Shown here: positions 12,801 through 23,442 of the stretch, in pieces
Numbering within the stretch: the stretch's first letter is position 1
How the letters are laid out: each line of letters begins with the position of its first letter
Source of the DNA: Rhynochetos jubatus
Taxonomy: Eukaryota > Chordata > Aves > Eurypygiformes > Rhynochetidae
Direction: 5' to 3'
DNA: 64,000 nt
NCBI GenBank assembly: GCA_027574665.1
Contig: CM050650.1
Location: forward strand, 102,583,086 to 102,647,085
The notes under the pieces: model-generated
Database searches by the model: none
Seen by the model: only the letters and a program-made list of their open reading frames with translations
What the model was told of the DNA's origin: nothing
Program-made: the position numbers and the translations under genes

Positions 12801-14171
12801 TCTGAACATTTTAATATGTAACATGGATTTGCAAACAAATTTATCTCAACTATTTTTTTCAAATTAGTGGAAAATATCCTAAGCAACAAGCAGAAAATCA
12901 TTATTAGATACACATATAAATATATGTATAACCAAATACAAAGCTAGCTTCATCAACTTATGACTTTACACAAGAGTAGATTTACTTTTCAGAAAAATTC
13001 ATCCTCAACATCTAATGGAAATAAAGACACATTTTTAGGAATCGTCTTATTGTAATGAATAGTAAGTGCATGGTAAGACATTAATATCATAAAACTTTCA
13101 ATCATTACACTACAAATAGGACTTATTTTCCCTCATTAAAGATGGTTCCAAACCAGATGAAAGAGTACGGTAGCTATAAAATGTAAAACAACATTAATAT
13201 TCATATCAGGTGAAAAATATTAGTTGGGGAATGTAATGAATAAATATGGAATCATGTTTATAGAACAAGGCAAATTTTCATTCTGTTAAAAATCATGTGT
13301 TAGGTACAAAAATATTCAGATGTAGTCATGCTTCACAGTATGTTGGGAGCTTAAAGTAAGTCAGAATCTGATTTTAAAATAAAAAGCTAAATTCTACTCA
13401 CAACTAACAATAAATGTAGCATTTACATAAATTGGTGCTAACAGGGCATTTTTTTCTTCTATAATGTTTCAAATCTCAGAAAAAATCAATTTAAGTTTTA
13501 TGATAATGTCATGATATATACTATGGTATGTAAAAACTGAACATATGCTCTTTTACTTCAACTAGGATTGAATAGAAAGAAAATCGCTAGAGCAACATCT
13601 GGGTAGCTTAGAAGGAAACATATATTCTTTTATTCTGTCATGAACAAAGGCACGACATGACTAGAGCAAACTGAACATATTTAATATCTACCAATATGCA
13701 TATGAACAAAATTAATTCTCTTTTCCTATTTTTCTATTTGCTAAATGACTAAAAAAACCCCTCTGCAGCCCAAGTAACATCTGATTTTCTACATACCAAG
13801 TTACAGCAAGTTTTTCTTCACTAGGATGTCCTCAGTGTGCAGGTAAAGAGAAAGTGAAGGATTATGTAGTTCGCATAAAGAATTCTGAGAAAAGAGAACA
13901 GGACACAAAAAACCTGGATACTAACCTAAGCCACTATCTAAACATGCATATGTTCCTCTAAAGTCTATAGTCCTGTAATATGAGACTTTTATGAAAAGTC
14001 TACACAATATCTTTCTATCTCCATCTTAATGTCTTGTTAACCTGGTGGTTCATTAAACAAAATATAAGAGAAGTGTAGTAGTCTTAAAGACAATAAACTT
14101 CATGATATTTCCTAGGAATAAGAAGTTTGGAAAAGGAAAGATGGAGCTTCAAACATTCAGAAAATTCTTTT

Positions 14172-14188
14172 TATATATATATATATAT
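14172..14188. repeat. (TA)n microsatellite
   Basis: About eight uninterrupted TA units. Confidence 0.85.
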
Positions 14189-14791
14189 GATTGTTACTGT
14201 GTTTGTATAGCTGAAGGTGATGGAAATTTGCTCCATACAACTGTGATGTAAACTGAGTGTAAAAGTTATGCCTGTGTGAGTTTCCAGTGCACTTAGGCAT
14301 TCTAAGAAATCTCTGGGAATGCCCCACTTAGTCTCTGCATAAATGACACATTGGACTAATTTGCAAGGAGTTTATTGAACTTGCACAATAAACAAGGAGA
14401 TTGACAATAGTCCAGGCCAAATGACAGCACAGCTTACTCTTTGTCACAGGGACTTCTAGGTAGAACCTCAGACAGAGCCAGAAATTCCCCCTGTAAACTC
14501 CTGCTCTGGTTAGGCCAGTTAGACATTATTGGTGACTTTAGATGTGCTTATTAATACCCTGAAGGAGAACTGCAGGTAGTTCCTACCATAGAGACAAGAA
14601 TTGTCCAAACTGCGTGAAGATAAGATAATTTTTCATCTATCTGTAGAAACTGTTGCTGCAGGAATGGTTTCATCAGATAATCTTTTGCACACAGTTAAGG
14701 TACTTGGGATTTTTTTTTTTTAATTGATTTTTTTTTTTGGTACGTAATTTAATATAATCATCAGAAAGGGATTGTGTACAGGCTGGAATGA

Positions 14792-15017
14792 TGTTGATGG
14801 TTAAACCCAGCCAGCAACTATGCACCACACATCTGTTTGCTCACTCCCTCATGATGGGGTGAGGGAGAGACTCAGAAGAGTAAAAGTTAGAAAACCCATG
14901 AGTTGAGATAACGACAACTTAATAGTTAAAGAAAAAGCTGCTCACACAAGCAAAACAAAGCACATAATTAATTCACCACTTCTTTTCAGAAGGCAGGTGT
15001 TCAGTCATTGTAAATAT
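14792..15017 (-). mobile_element. Partial avian ERV LTR
   Basis: It begins TGTTGATGGTTAAACCC, the complement of the usual 3' end (…TTAAACCACGACA) of a common avian ERV LTR family. It continues with the complement of the region before that end: a CACC-rich block, 'gagttgagataa', 'aagcaaaacaaagca', 'ttcaccacttc' and 'aggtgttcag'. Similarity stops near 15,017. So this is the downstream part of a minus-strand LTR whose promoter half is missing or unrecognisable. The same family occurs at 17,594-19,690 and 34,658-36,337. Confidence 0.75.
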
Positions 15018-16355
15018 GCCATCTATATTTTCTTCTCTGTCCCCTCCTCTACTAGCTCAACCCTCCTTTAGACGTCTTTTCAGTCAGAAGATAAAGTGGG
15101 CCAAAATCAGAATATGCCCGATGGTTCCCACTGGGCTTTGGTTCTACACTCCACCATGTCTGCCCTCAGACTGTAGAAACATTGTCCAACATCTCTTGAC
15201 TCCTCCCTTTCTTCACTGGGAAAGAAAGTTTTTGTTACATTTAGAGTTACCAAGAACAAGTATCATGCGTTACCTAAACAGATTTCCCCCCAGATGTTGT
15301 CTGTTTGCTTTGGCCTCCACTTCAAGTTAGGTCAAAGAACAGGCTGAAACTCATTTGAGCTGGAGGAGATGGTGAAATAGCGCTGTGCACAGCTTTGGAT
15401 TCCTCTGGGACTCTGTGTAAGAAGTCTGAGAACCAGCTGCTCTACATAAGTGGAAAGTAAAAATAATAGAGACTTACCATATTTTTACTAGCATTTAATT
15501 TGCAGTTTATTATAAAAATTACTTTCTTAATTGGAAACTTGAAAAAAGATATAATAATAATAATAATAATAATTTGCTGTTGTCAAATAATACCCATACT
15601 GCTGTTCAAGTAAGTGCAGCTCTGGAAAAAAAATTGATGGCTTTAGAGCATTCTTCTGAATGTTCATGTATTCATGTTCATAAATCCTTTCTTACTGATG
15701 ATCACAAATATTGACTGCAGTTCTACCGAATTGTATTATTTTGTATTTATAAAGATGAATGAATTAGGCACAATCCAAATGATAATTCACACAACCCAAA
15801 CTATTTAAATGGTTAGGTTCATCTCCATGACTGTGGAAAATAAGGTTCAATTCTTCAACACACAGTGGAGTACCGTGTAGTTACAGGATGGTATTTTCCA
15901 ATGTATGACATTTTAATCCTGTATTTTCAATTTTCAGCTGTTTATATCTTGTTATCTTAGAATGAAACTCTTCATTTCTGTAAGAAATACTCTATAAGCC
16001 CACACTCAAGGTAATGCCATCCTTTCCCTGCAGGATATATTGTACAGGAAGGATCTTTCCCAGCACTGATTAGCTTCTTTAGGTAATATTCAGTTTGTGA
16101 TACATTTCCACTTGTTCTTGAGTACATGGAAGATATGTTTTATCTAAGTTTCAAAATATCATCCTCTCTCTGGCTTCAGGGATTATAGAGAAGATCATCC
16201 TTTTCAAGTAAATAGGTATTTGTGGTCTGCATTTCTGTTAGAAAACTACACATTTTTTTCTGTAGTATGTAAATATGGAAGTAAATATGGTTAATGAAAA
16301 TATCTCAGTTGTTTAAAAGTATTTTGAGGTACCCAGTGGCTGTTTTTTGAAGTGC
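15018..16355. other. Unique noncoding DNA after the LTR fragment
   Basis: The first 330 bases are more pyrimidine-rich and contain a 104-codon plus-strand frame (15,016-15,330) with no domain. They may be further, unrecognised repeat sequence. The rest is AT-rich unique DNA with an AAT microsatellite at 15,551-15,573. Confidence 0.45.
15551..15573. repeat. (AAT)n microsatellite
   Basis: About seven uninterrupted ATA/AAT units. Confidence 0.85.
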
Positions 16356-16360
16356 AAATG
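16356..16360. repeat. Target-site duplication AAATG, left copy
   Basis: AAATG lies immediately before 16,361 and recurs immediately after the LTR end at 17,175-17,179 (the match extends to AAATGT if the sixth base is counted). It brackets the tRNA-Lys copy together with the LTR, not the LTR alone. Confidence 0.6.
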
Positions 16361-16363
16361 TGT

Positions 16364-16436
16364 GCCTGGCTAGCTCAGTTGGTAGAGCGTGAGACCCTTA
16401 ATCTCAGGGTTGTGGGTTTGAGCCCCGTGCTGGGTG
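16364..16436 (+). tRNA. tRNA-Lys(CTT) copy with 3' CCA, probable pseudogene
   Basis: A complete 73-base tRNA cloverleaf can be folded. The acceptor stem is GCCTGGC with GCTGGGT. The D arm starts GCTC and includes AGTTGGTA. The anticodon stem is TGAGA/TCTCA with anticodon CTT (34-36). The variable loop has 5 bases, the T arm is GTGGG-TTTGAGC-CCCGT, and the discriminator is G. This is cytosolic tRNA-Lys. Several features argue against function: position 33, universally U, is C (loop CCCTTAA); T-loop C56 is T; several stem pairs are reduced to G-U; and there is no downstream T4 terminator. CCA follows directly at 16,437-16,439. Nuclear tRNA genes do not normally encode it, so the copy derives from mature tRNA. 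Eight bases after CCA an ERV LTR begins (minus strand), which puts the tRNA at the primer-binding-site position of that element. Confidence 0.85.
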
Positions 16437-16447
16437 CCAAAAAGCAC

Positions 16448-17174
16448 TGTCATGGTTTAACTATGGCTAGCAAGATACCATAAAGCCACTCTTGCAAATC
16501 CTCCTCCAGTGGAGGGGAATAATTAGAGGAAAAAGAAATAAGGAAGTTTATAAAATTGAGATAGGGACTATTTACTAATTAATCTAAATTAAAATATACT
16601 ACAAATAATTAAAATAATAGAACATGATACAATTTCTCACCACCTGCTGAGCACAACCAGGTGTAGTGAGAGACAGACCCAGAGGTCCTGAGAGCCGGAG
16701 CCTGAGAACTGCCTCAGCAGATTCTGGGCAAACCCTATCAGCGATAGCACAACTGGTAAAACTAAACAAACCCACCAACTCTCTCATGAATGAGCCAGCA
16801 CAGGAGTTAGCAAAGCAGCATAAGGCAGGGGTCAGGGAGAGTGTTAGCAAGTGTACAAGAGTAAGCAAGCAAGAGAGTAAGGGAGAGAGCATTGGCTCCT
16901 GGACCCCCTCCTTGCCTATGCCCCAAGCATGATGTACTATGGAATGAAATACTTCCTTGGTCAGTTTGGGTCAGCTGCCTGAACTGTGTGTCTCTTACAC
17001 TGCCTGTAGTGAGACAGCGAGAGCTGGGAATGCAGCTGCAGTATCAGAAGTGGAGAAAGACCTTGAATTCAGTGCAGGCATTCCCTAAGAACTTATCAGT
17101 ACTTCTCTCAGCACCCAGGAACACAGCACCCTAGCAGCCACAGAGGTAACTCTTTCCTGACTGAACCCAGCACA
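16448..17174 (-). mobile_element. ERV LTR (727 bp) joined to a tRNA-Lys copy
   Basis: In transcription orientation (minus) it starts TGTGCTGGGTTCAG at 17,174 and ends AGTTAAACCATGACA at 16,448. Both ends match the complete solo LTR at 41,347-42,153, so the boundaries are firm. No gag, pol or env follows. After the LTR 3' end come 8 bases, then the complement of an entire tRNA-Lys starting with TGG, then a CATTT duplication. The bases flanking the LTR alone (AGCAC and AAATG) do not match. The bases flanking LTR plus tRNA do (AAATG/AAATG). The plus-strand frames here (16,666-17,134) are antisense and show no domain. Confidence 0.88.
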
Positions 17175-17179
17175 AAATG
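17175..17179. repeat. Target-site duplication AAATG, right copy
   Basis: Partner of 16,356-16,360. Five bases is also the duplication length of the two intact solo LTRs at 32,788 and 41,347. Confidence 0.6.
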
Positions 17180-17593
17180 TTTGTTAAATGGACTGGAAAA
17201 TAAATATATTATCCTACAAATATGGAGTTTGAATCTATTAAAATTTTGATTAATGTAAAGACTTTGAGTAAGATTCTGATATCAGTCTTATCAGTAACTG
17301 CAAGTGTAACTAAAATTAGGATGTAATTTTCCCTGTTTTCTTAAAGTTTTCTTGTTTGACTGAAGTTGTTAGCTAAAACTGAGTTTCCATCAGGAAGAAA
17401 AATAAGTCGTAACATTTGAATATCTGAGGCAATTCTGTTTATTGACAGAAAATTGATATGCTCTTCTCCAGTACTCTCAACTCTCCCTCTTGTTGACAGT
17501 TTTCTCTTCCCCCTATGTTTCCTCTTCACATATCCTGTCATCTGGTTGATATAGAACTATTGTTGATCCAGAGGAATGCATTCACTTATAGGA
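17180..17593. other. Unique AT-rich spacer between two LTRs
   Basis: No feature recognised. A 66-codon minus-strand frame (17,341-17,541) has no domain. Confidence 0.5.
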
Positions 17594-17730
17594 TGTGGTG
17601 GACTGAGCCCGGCAAGAAGCTTAAACACCCACCCTCCATTTTGCTCACTCCCCTCCTCCTGCAGATAGGGAGAAAAATAGAAATAAGGTAAAACTCATGG
17701 GTCGAAGTGATGACATTTTCATAATTCAAC

Positions 17731-18963
17731 AAGAGAAAGTCATGCTTGACCAATCTGATAGCTTTTTATGATGGTATCACTAGATGCATAGATGAGGGGA
17801 AGGCAGTGGATGTGGTCTACCTTGACTTCAGCAAAGCTTTTGACACGGTCTCCCATGGCATCCTCATAGACAAGCTTAGGAACCATGGACTGGACCATTG
17901 AGTGCTGAGGTGGACTGGGAACTGGCTGGAGGAAAGAGCTTAGAGGGTTGTGGTCAATGGCACATAGTCTAGTTGGAGGCCTGTGGCTAGTGATGTCCCC
18001 CAGGGGTCAGTGCTGAGTCCAGCTCTATTCGACATACTCATCAGTGACCTGGACGAAGGGATAGAATGTCCTCTCAGCAAGGTTGCTGATGATACCAAAC
18101 TGGGAGGAGTGGCTGCCATGCCAGAAGGCTGTGCTGCCATCCAGTGTGACCTGGACAGGCTGGAGAGCTGGGCAGGGAGAAATCTAATGCAGTTCAATAA
18201 GGGCAAGTGTAAAGTGCTGCATCTGGGGAAGAACAGCCCCATGGATCAGTATAGATTGGGGACTGTTCTCTTGGAGGGCAGCTCTGGGGAAAGGGACCTT
18301 GAAGTCCTAGTGGACAACAGGATGACCATAAGGCAACAGTGTGCTCTCACGGCCAAGAAGGCCAATGGCATCCTGGGATGCATTAAGAAGAGCATGAACA
18401 GCAGGTTGAGGGAAGTTATCCTCCCCCTCTACTCTGTGCTGGTGAAGCCACATCTGCAGTACTGTGTCCAGTTCTGTGCTCCTCAGTTTCAGAAGGACAA
18501 GGAGCTACTGGAGAGCGTCCAGCGCAGGGCCACTGAGATGATGAAGGGCCTGGAGCACCTTCCATGTGAGGAAAGGCTGAGAGAGCTGGGTCTGTTTAGC
18601 TTGGAGAAGAGGAGGCTGAGAGGGCATCTTATCAATGCTTATCAATATCTAAAGGGTGGGTGTCAGGAGGATGGGGCCAGGCTCTTCTCAGTTGTGTCCA
18701 GTGACAGGACTGGGAGAAATGGCCATAAACTGGAAAACAGAAAGTTCAAACTGAACGTGAGGAAACACTTTGTCACTGTGAGGGTGACAGAGCCCTGGGA
18801 CAGGCTGCCCAGAGAGGGGTGGAGTCTCCTTCCCTGGAGACTTTCCAAAGCCGCCTGGACTTGTTCCTGTGTGATCTGCTCTAGGTGGTCCTGCTCTGGC
18901 AGGGGGGTTGTACTAGATGATCTCTAGAGCTCCCTTCCAACCCCTAACACTCTGTGAATCTGC
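17731..18963 (+). mobile_element. CR1 LINE, 1.2 kb 5'-truncated, inserted in an LTR
   Basis: A plus-strand CR1 of a different subfamily from the CCATGGCAGGG type: its 3' end reads GGTGGTCCTGCTCTGGCAGG and ends 'cactctgtgaatctg'. It starts inside the reverse transcriptase domain, before the DFSKAFDTV motif (block A). Upstream of 17,983 the frame holds stops; beyond it a long open segment remains. LTR sequence lies on both sides, so this insertion is younger than the LTR at 17,594. Confidence 0.93.
17983..18927 (+). pseudogene. CR1 ORF2 remnant: reverse transcriptase palm to C-terminus
   Basis: 314 codons remain open. The start is an internal Met, and the homologous frame continues upstream through stops near 17,900-17,970. 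Visible blocks are: residues 3-20, [16 protein letters not shown] (RT block B'); the catalytic block C as VADD at 34-37, where Phe or Tyr usually precedes [16 protein letters not shown] near 71-83; and the CR1-typical thumb region with [24 protein letters not shown] and [13 protein letters not shown]. The endonuclease and fingers domains are absent. The last residues read through into the 3' UTR, so the native stop has been lost or frame-shifted. It is dead as an autonomous LINE. Confidence 0.88.
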
Positions 18964-19283
18964 GTAAAGGCTGTGCTCACAAGCAAAACAAATGGAGAAA
19001 TTAATTTACTACTTCCCATTACCAGGCAGATGCCCAGCCACTGGAAAGTGGGGCCTCCAGATGCATAGCAGTTATTTCATAAGGTAAATGCTCCAACTAT
19101 ACATGTTCCCCCTTCATCTTCATTTCCCTGAGTTTTTTATTGCTGAGTGCAATATCTTATGATACTGAATATTCCTTTTGCCAGGTTTTTCAGCTATCCT
19201 CACTATGTTCACTTCCAATCTTCTGGCCACCTCCCATTTACTAACTTTGGGAAATCATGGGTAGGAGGGAAGAGAAGGTCTTA

Positions 19284-19562
19284 ACATAGAATCATAGAAT
19301 TGTTTAGGTTGGAATGGGCCTTAAAAGATCATCTAGTTCCAACCTTCTAGTGGAAGGGACACCCTTCACTACACCAGGTTGCTCAAAGCCTCATCCAGCC
19401 TGGCCTGAAACACTTCCCGGGATAAAGCATCCCCAGCTTCTCCGGGCAACTTGTTCCAGTGCCTCACCACCCTCTCCAGGAAAAATTTCTTCTTGATATC
19501 TAATCTAAACCTACTCTTTTTCAATTTAAAACCAGTGCCTTTTGTCTTGATACTGCACAAGG
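19284..19562 (-). mobile_element. CR1 LINE 3' end, inserted in an LTR
   Basis: Minus-strand CR1: octamer tail at 19,284, the complement of the 3' UTR (here with 'aagggacacccttcact'), then the ORF2 C-terminus (KKKFFLERVVRHWNKLPGEA on the reverse strand, within 19,369-19,560). The bases before 19,284 and after 19,562 both belong to the LTR at 17,594-19,690. This is therefore a second, opposite-strand insertion into the same LTR. Confidence 0.9.
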
Positions 19563-19690
19563 ACTGTTCAGCAGTAGCTAAAATACTGGTGTGTTATTAA
19601 CTCTGTTATGGCCACAAATGCAAAACACAGCACCACACAAGCTAACATGAAGAGATTTAAATTCATAACTTCATCACAGTCAGACCCAAT

Positions 19691-21399
19691 ACATAGGAAT
19701 ACAATAAGCAACATACATTGAAAGCATATTGATAAACACATTGGTAAGAAAGTATATTGTCAGCTGGACACTCTCTTATGAAATAAATTAGATACTGAGT
19801 TACAATAGACTTTTTTTCCTTTTAACCAGAGACATTGATCTGGATCTTCATCTTGTGTCCTACTCCTGGTTTTCATAATTTTAGAAATTTCAAACTTTTG
19901 AACCATTTGCTTCTTGTCTGAATTTACTGAATGGGCAGAAAAATTATTAGATAAAGAAAGATAAGAATAAAGTCAAGTATGCAGCCAAATCAGACAAGTC
20001 TTCCTTTGGAGGATTCCAGGCAGGTCTCATTTATCTTCTAACTTTTTCAGTGTTGTACTATAAAACCAAACAATCAATTAAAAGGACCATTGAAAAATAT
20101 GCAAATGGTTATGTGATAAAGTTTACTGATGGTACAATATGAAAAAGAAGAGCAGTACGCTGCACAAAAGAGTACTACAAATATTCTAAGTTCTCTGCTT
20201 TTCTTCTTTTACTAGAACAACCTTTACTTGCCCATTATTTTCCAGTTCCATAATGTCTCATGATACACAAGGTAGTACTCAAGTTCTTTCTACTCTTCTG
20301 AAAGAAAGAGCAAGTTATATGTTCTAACACTTACGAATGCAGCACGATATGTGTACAGAGAGCATCCTGGCTTGTTCAATCCTGACTGCTGAAATTTCAA
20401 ACAAAAAGTAATAAAGGAAGAGATTTTTTGCTCAAATTGTCTAAAAGGTGGCTATATGGATAAACTAAGTCATATAACACTGTCTGGAGGTCCCTCTTTC
20501 TATTTAATGACAGTAAGACAGTCAAGATTGGGTTACTTAGAGTCAAAGATATTTCAAATTAGGTAAAGTTAATATACTTTAGATGCTGAGTGTAGAAGGG
20601 CCCACAAAACAACTACACCACACAGCAAAACCCCTAAAATTCTCAATACTTTAAATAAATATAAAATGCGCAGTAGAAGACCATGAAACACTATATTTTC
20701 AGTGAGCAAAAGAAAGAGGAAAGACCATAGTTCATTTGGGTCCATTCAGGTATTTATATGACATAGAAGTCATAATGGTTTTATGTATGTATGGTTTTTA
20801 CCCAACACTCAAGAATGAATGAAGGAATCCTTACTAGTCCTTGACTATCCAGTCTTGTAAAAAATTACATTCTGACTTCAGGCTGGATAATAAATTTAAT
20901 CAAGAGCGTAAACAGGTAATGGGTTTGGGCAGTGAACTCAACATAATGCAATAAAACACTCATGATGGGTTGCGAAAATCCCTCCAAAATAACAACAAAA
21001 AGCCCCAAACAACATTCCACTATCTTTTCAAACTGCACGGAGGCAGTAAACCAAAATTTTGCAAAGTAGTCTTGTCTCTGGGATTTTTTTGTAAACACCC
21101 TTATAGGCTTAGCAAACTGCACTTTAAAGTCATTTTGATTCTTTGCCTCAGAAAGATATTCACATGGTTATTTCAGAAGTTCATCCACCAGCTCATCTGA
21201 AACCTTATATAATATCCAGTCTTAACCTATTCATAGCCATTTATCATGTACTAATATTATTCTTACAATTAAAGTATTTTTCTTGCCTTGATATATCCAC
21301 TTTCATTGTAGTTATAAAAAGTCATTATATTCCCTCTTAACCTTCCCCAGCTAGGCTAGACAAACAGAGCTCTCCTTAGTCTTTTCCTTGTAAGGTAAA
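19691..21399. other. Unique AT-rich noncoding DNA
   Basis: No gene, RNA or young transposon recognised. The frames at 20,865-21,340 overlap on both strands and carry no domain. Confidence 0.5.
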
Positions 21400-22200
21400 C
21401 ATTACATTGATTTAATCATATCTCTTCTCTGAATCTGATCCAATTTAAATTAATAATTTCTGAGAGAAGTTATTAGAGTTGTACACAATATTGCAGATGA
21501 GGCATTTGCTGATGCCTTGTGTAGCAGTATTTATATCCTCCTTTCACTTCTAAGAGTGTGTCACTCAATGCATTTTACAATAGCAGCAGCTTTGTTTCAT
21601 AGCTACGTGACTCTGGGAGTTCATACGCAACCATAACAAATACAAATATACTCAGATATTTTTACTCATTTCATCCCTTTATATTGACAAAGTCCATTTT
21701 GTAGGAAATTTTGATTATTAATTCTTGAAAATATGCCTCTGAACTTAGTGGTCTTAAATTGTATTCCTTTTGCATGATTTCTCTCCTTAGGATGGTCAAA
21801 TCCTCTTGATGCAATCTCAGAACCTTGTTGCTTAGATATTTCTCAAGCATATACATAGGTTTCATCTCCATGTCATAAACAAATACAGTATATATGATCA
21901 GTCCCAACACTGATGCTTGAGGGATATCTATAATTGATTTTTCTCCAGCCTGTCTAGCTGTTTAGTATAGCTGGAGATAGTCTTTCTCTTAACAAGGTTC
22001 TTTCACACCTCATGTTAATCACTGTCATCATCACCATGTTCAATATCAATTTAATTTCAATAAATCTTATCAAATCTACTCTGAATAGAGTAGATTTTTT
22101 TTATTAGTCTTTCTAGAGAGTCAGTTATCTAGAAAGATATCAAACTGGTCTGAAAAAAATCTATATGAGATATAACGATGTTATAATGTAAGTTCCATTT
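21400..22200 (-). mobile_element. Ancient CR1/L3-like LINE relic
   Basis: The plus strand reads like the complement of the thumb and palm of an old CR1-clade ORF2. 'cacaatattgcagatgaggc' matches the usual 'acacaatattccag-tgaggc' segment. A 'gatcagtcccaacactgatg' plus 'tgagggatatc' stretch matches the complement of the PQGSVLGP region. Homology is patchy and the coding frame is gone. A hairpin with an 11-base stem lies at 22,072-22,097. The boundaries are approximate. Confidence 0.45.
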
Positions 22201-22559
22201 ACCTCTATGCCCTTAATTAGTTCTCATTCAAAATCTGCTCTAATGTTTTGCATAGCATTATAATCAATCTAACTGCTTGAATCATATTATTTTCCTACTG
22301 CTTTTTATCTTGATACTACATTAATTCTTCTCCAAATTTACTACTACCAAATTTATGAATTTTAAATGTCTTCTACTAGATTTGCAATGCCACATGCAAA
22401 TTCATTCAGTTGACTTGCATAGACGTTATCAACCTCTTTAATTCTTCCTACGTATAAATAATAATTTAGCTTCTAGTTCCATACTGTAACTTGTATCATG
22501 GTCTTCTCATTTGCCGCAGATAATGTGTATTAGCCTCACAATGACCCTCAAATAAAAAT

Positions 22560-22722
22560 AAAATAAATAATTACTCAAAAAAACCAACCAAACAAAAAAC
22601 TAACAATGAAAAGAACTCACAAACAGCCAAACAAGCAAACAAACAAACAAAAAAACCACAAACAAACAAGCAAACAAAACCAAAAAACCAACCAACCAAA
22701 AAAAATGCCACCAAAAACCCAC
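22560..22722. repeat. CAAA/CCAA-rich simple repeat
   Basis: A 160-base purine-poor strand made of AAAC, CAAA, ACAA and CCAA units with interruptions. The composition is similar to the (CCAA)n tract at 12 kb. Confidence 0.75.
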
Positions 22723-23328
22723 CATGGATTGGAATAATTAAAATTTTTGGCCATTTCTAGAGCTTTTTTTCTGCCTTCTAATTCCAAGTTACAGAAACCT
22801 TCCTCTTTTCTAGTTTCCCTTCTTTATTTATCTAAAGAATATGCATAAAAATTACAGTATAAAAAAAATATTTTATGTTTCAGTTCTTAATGCTAGGGTA
22901 AGTCCTTCTGAGTATTTAGCCTTTACCTCTTTAATATTTGAAACACTGTATTTCTCCCAAATAAATTGTTTTCCCCATTCTTTTTGTCTCTGTTCTTATT
23001 ATTTTAACCTTTTTCACATGATTTTTCATACTGGAAAGCACATTCATACAAGCATTTAGTTTTCTTTTTGAATATAAGCTCTAATTGTGCTGCCACATTT
23101 TACATAATAGTAAGATAATAGTTTGTCTAGGTTTTCTCTGAATTCAAATCTTTAATTTTCCCAAACCAATCTGCCTAATCAATTTATTTGTCTAGCATCC
23201 CAAATTTTGACTTTCTAAATTCCCAAGGATTATATACAGACTTATTTTTGTCTATCCAGCATTTTAACATTGGCTGAAGCAGTTAAAGATTGCTGAATAA
23301 TATTTAATTTACTGCAAGGCTGCTATTC
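22723..23328. other. Unique AT-rich noncoding DNA
   Basis: No feature recognised. The 72-codon plus-strand frame at 22,841-23,059 has no domain. Confidence 0.5.
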
Positions 23329-23442
23329 ATAGAATCATAGAATCATAGAATGGTTTGGGTTGGAAGGGACCTTAAAGATCATCTAGTTCCAACCCCCCTG
23401 TCATGGGCAGGGACACCCTCCACTAGAGCAAGTTGCTCAAAG
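23329..23442 (-). mobile_element. CR1 LINE, very short 3' fragment
   Basis: Three ATCATAGA-type octamers, then about 95 bases of the complemented CR1 3' UTR (GGTTTGGGTTGGAAGGGACC, CATGGGCAGGGACACCC), truncated inside 'gctcaaagcctca'. It is close to the young subfamily. Confidence 0.93.

Larger units (their letters stand above)
12151..14791. other. Unique AT-rich noncoding DNA
   Basis: No gene or young repeat is recognised over 2.6 kb. This is among the most AT-rich stretches of the window. The part at about 12,560-12,800 carries an octamer and homeodomain-like sites (separate entry), and a TA microsatellite lies at 14,172-14,188. Confidence 0.55.
17594..19690 (-). mobile_element. ERV LTR interrupted by two CR1 copies
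   Basis: Three separated blocks read as one minus-strand LTR of the family at 14,792 and 34,658. Block 1 (17,594-17,730) is the downstream end with the CACC/CTCACTCCCC block and 'aaactcatgggt'. Block 2 (18,964-19,283) has 'cacaagcaaaacaaa', 'ttaatttactacttcccat', and 'gaatattccttttgccagg'. Block 3 (about 19,563-19,690) has 'ttcagcagtagctaaaata', 'tgtgttattaactctg' and a decayed terminal 'cagacccaataca'. Removing the two CR1 insertions gives roughly 580 bases, a usual LTR length. It is more diverged than the LTRs at 16.4 and 41.3 kb. Confidence 0.75.

Noticed and set aside
15016..15330. 104-codon plus-strand frame as a protein gene
   Set aside because: It directly follows an LTR fragment, is Ser/Pro/Leu-rich from pyrimidine tracts, and has no domain.
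16666..17134. Plus-strand frames of 80-97 codons over the LTR
   Set aside because: They are antisense to the LTR, differ from the frames in the sister LTR at 41.3 kb, and show no shared peptide.
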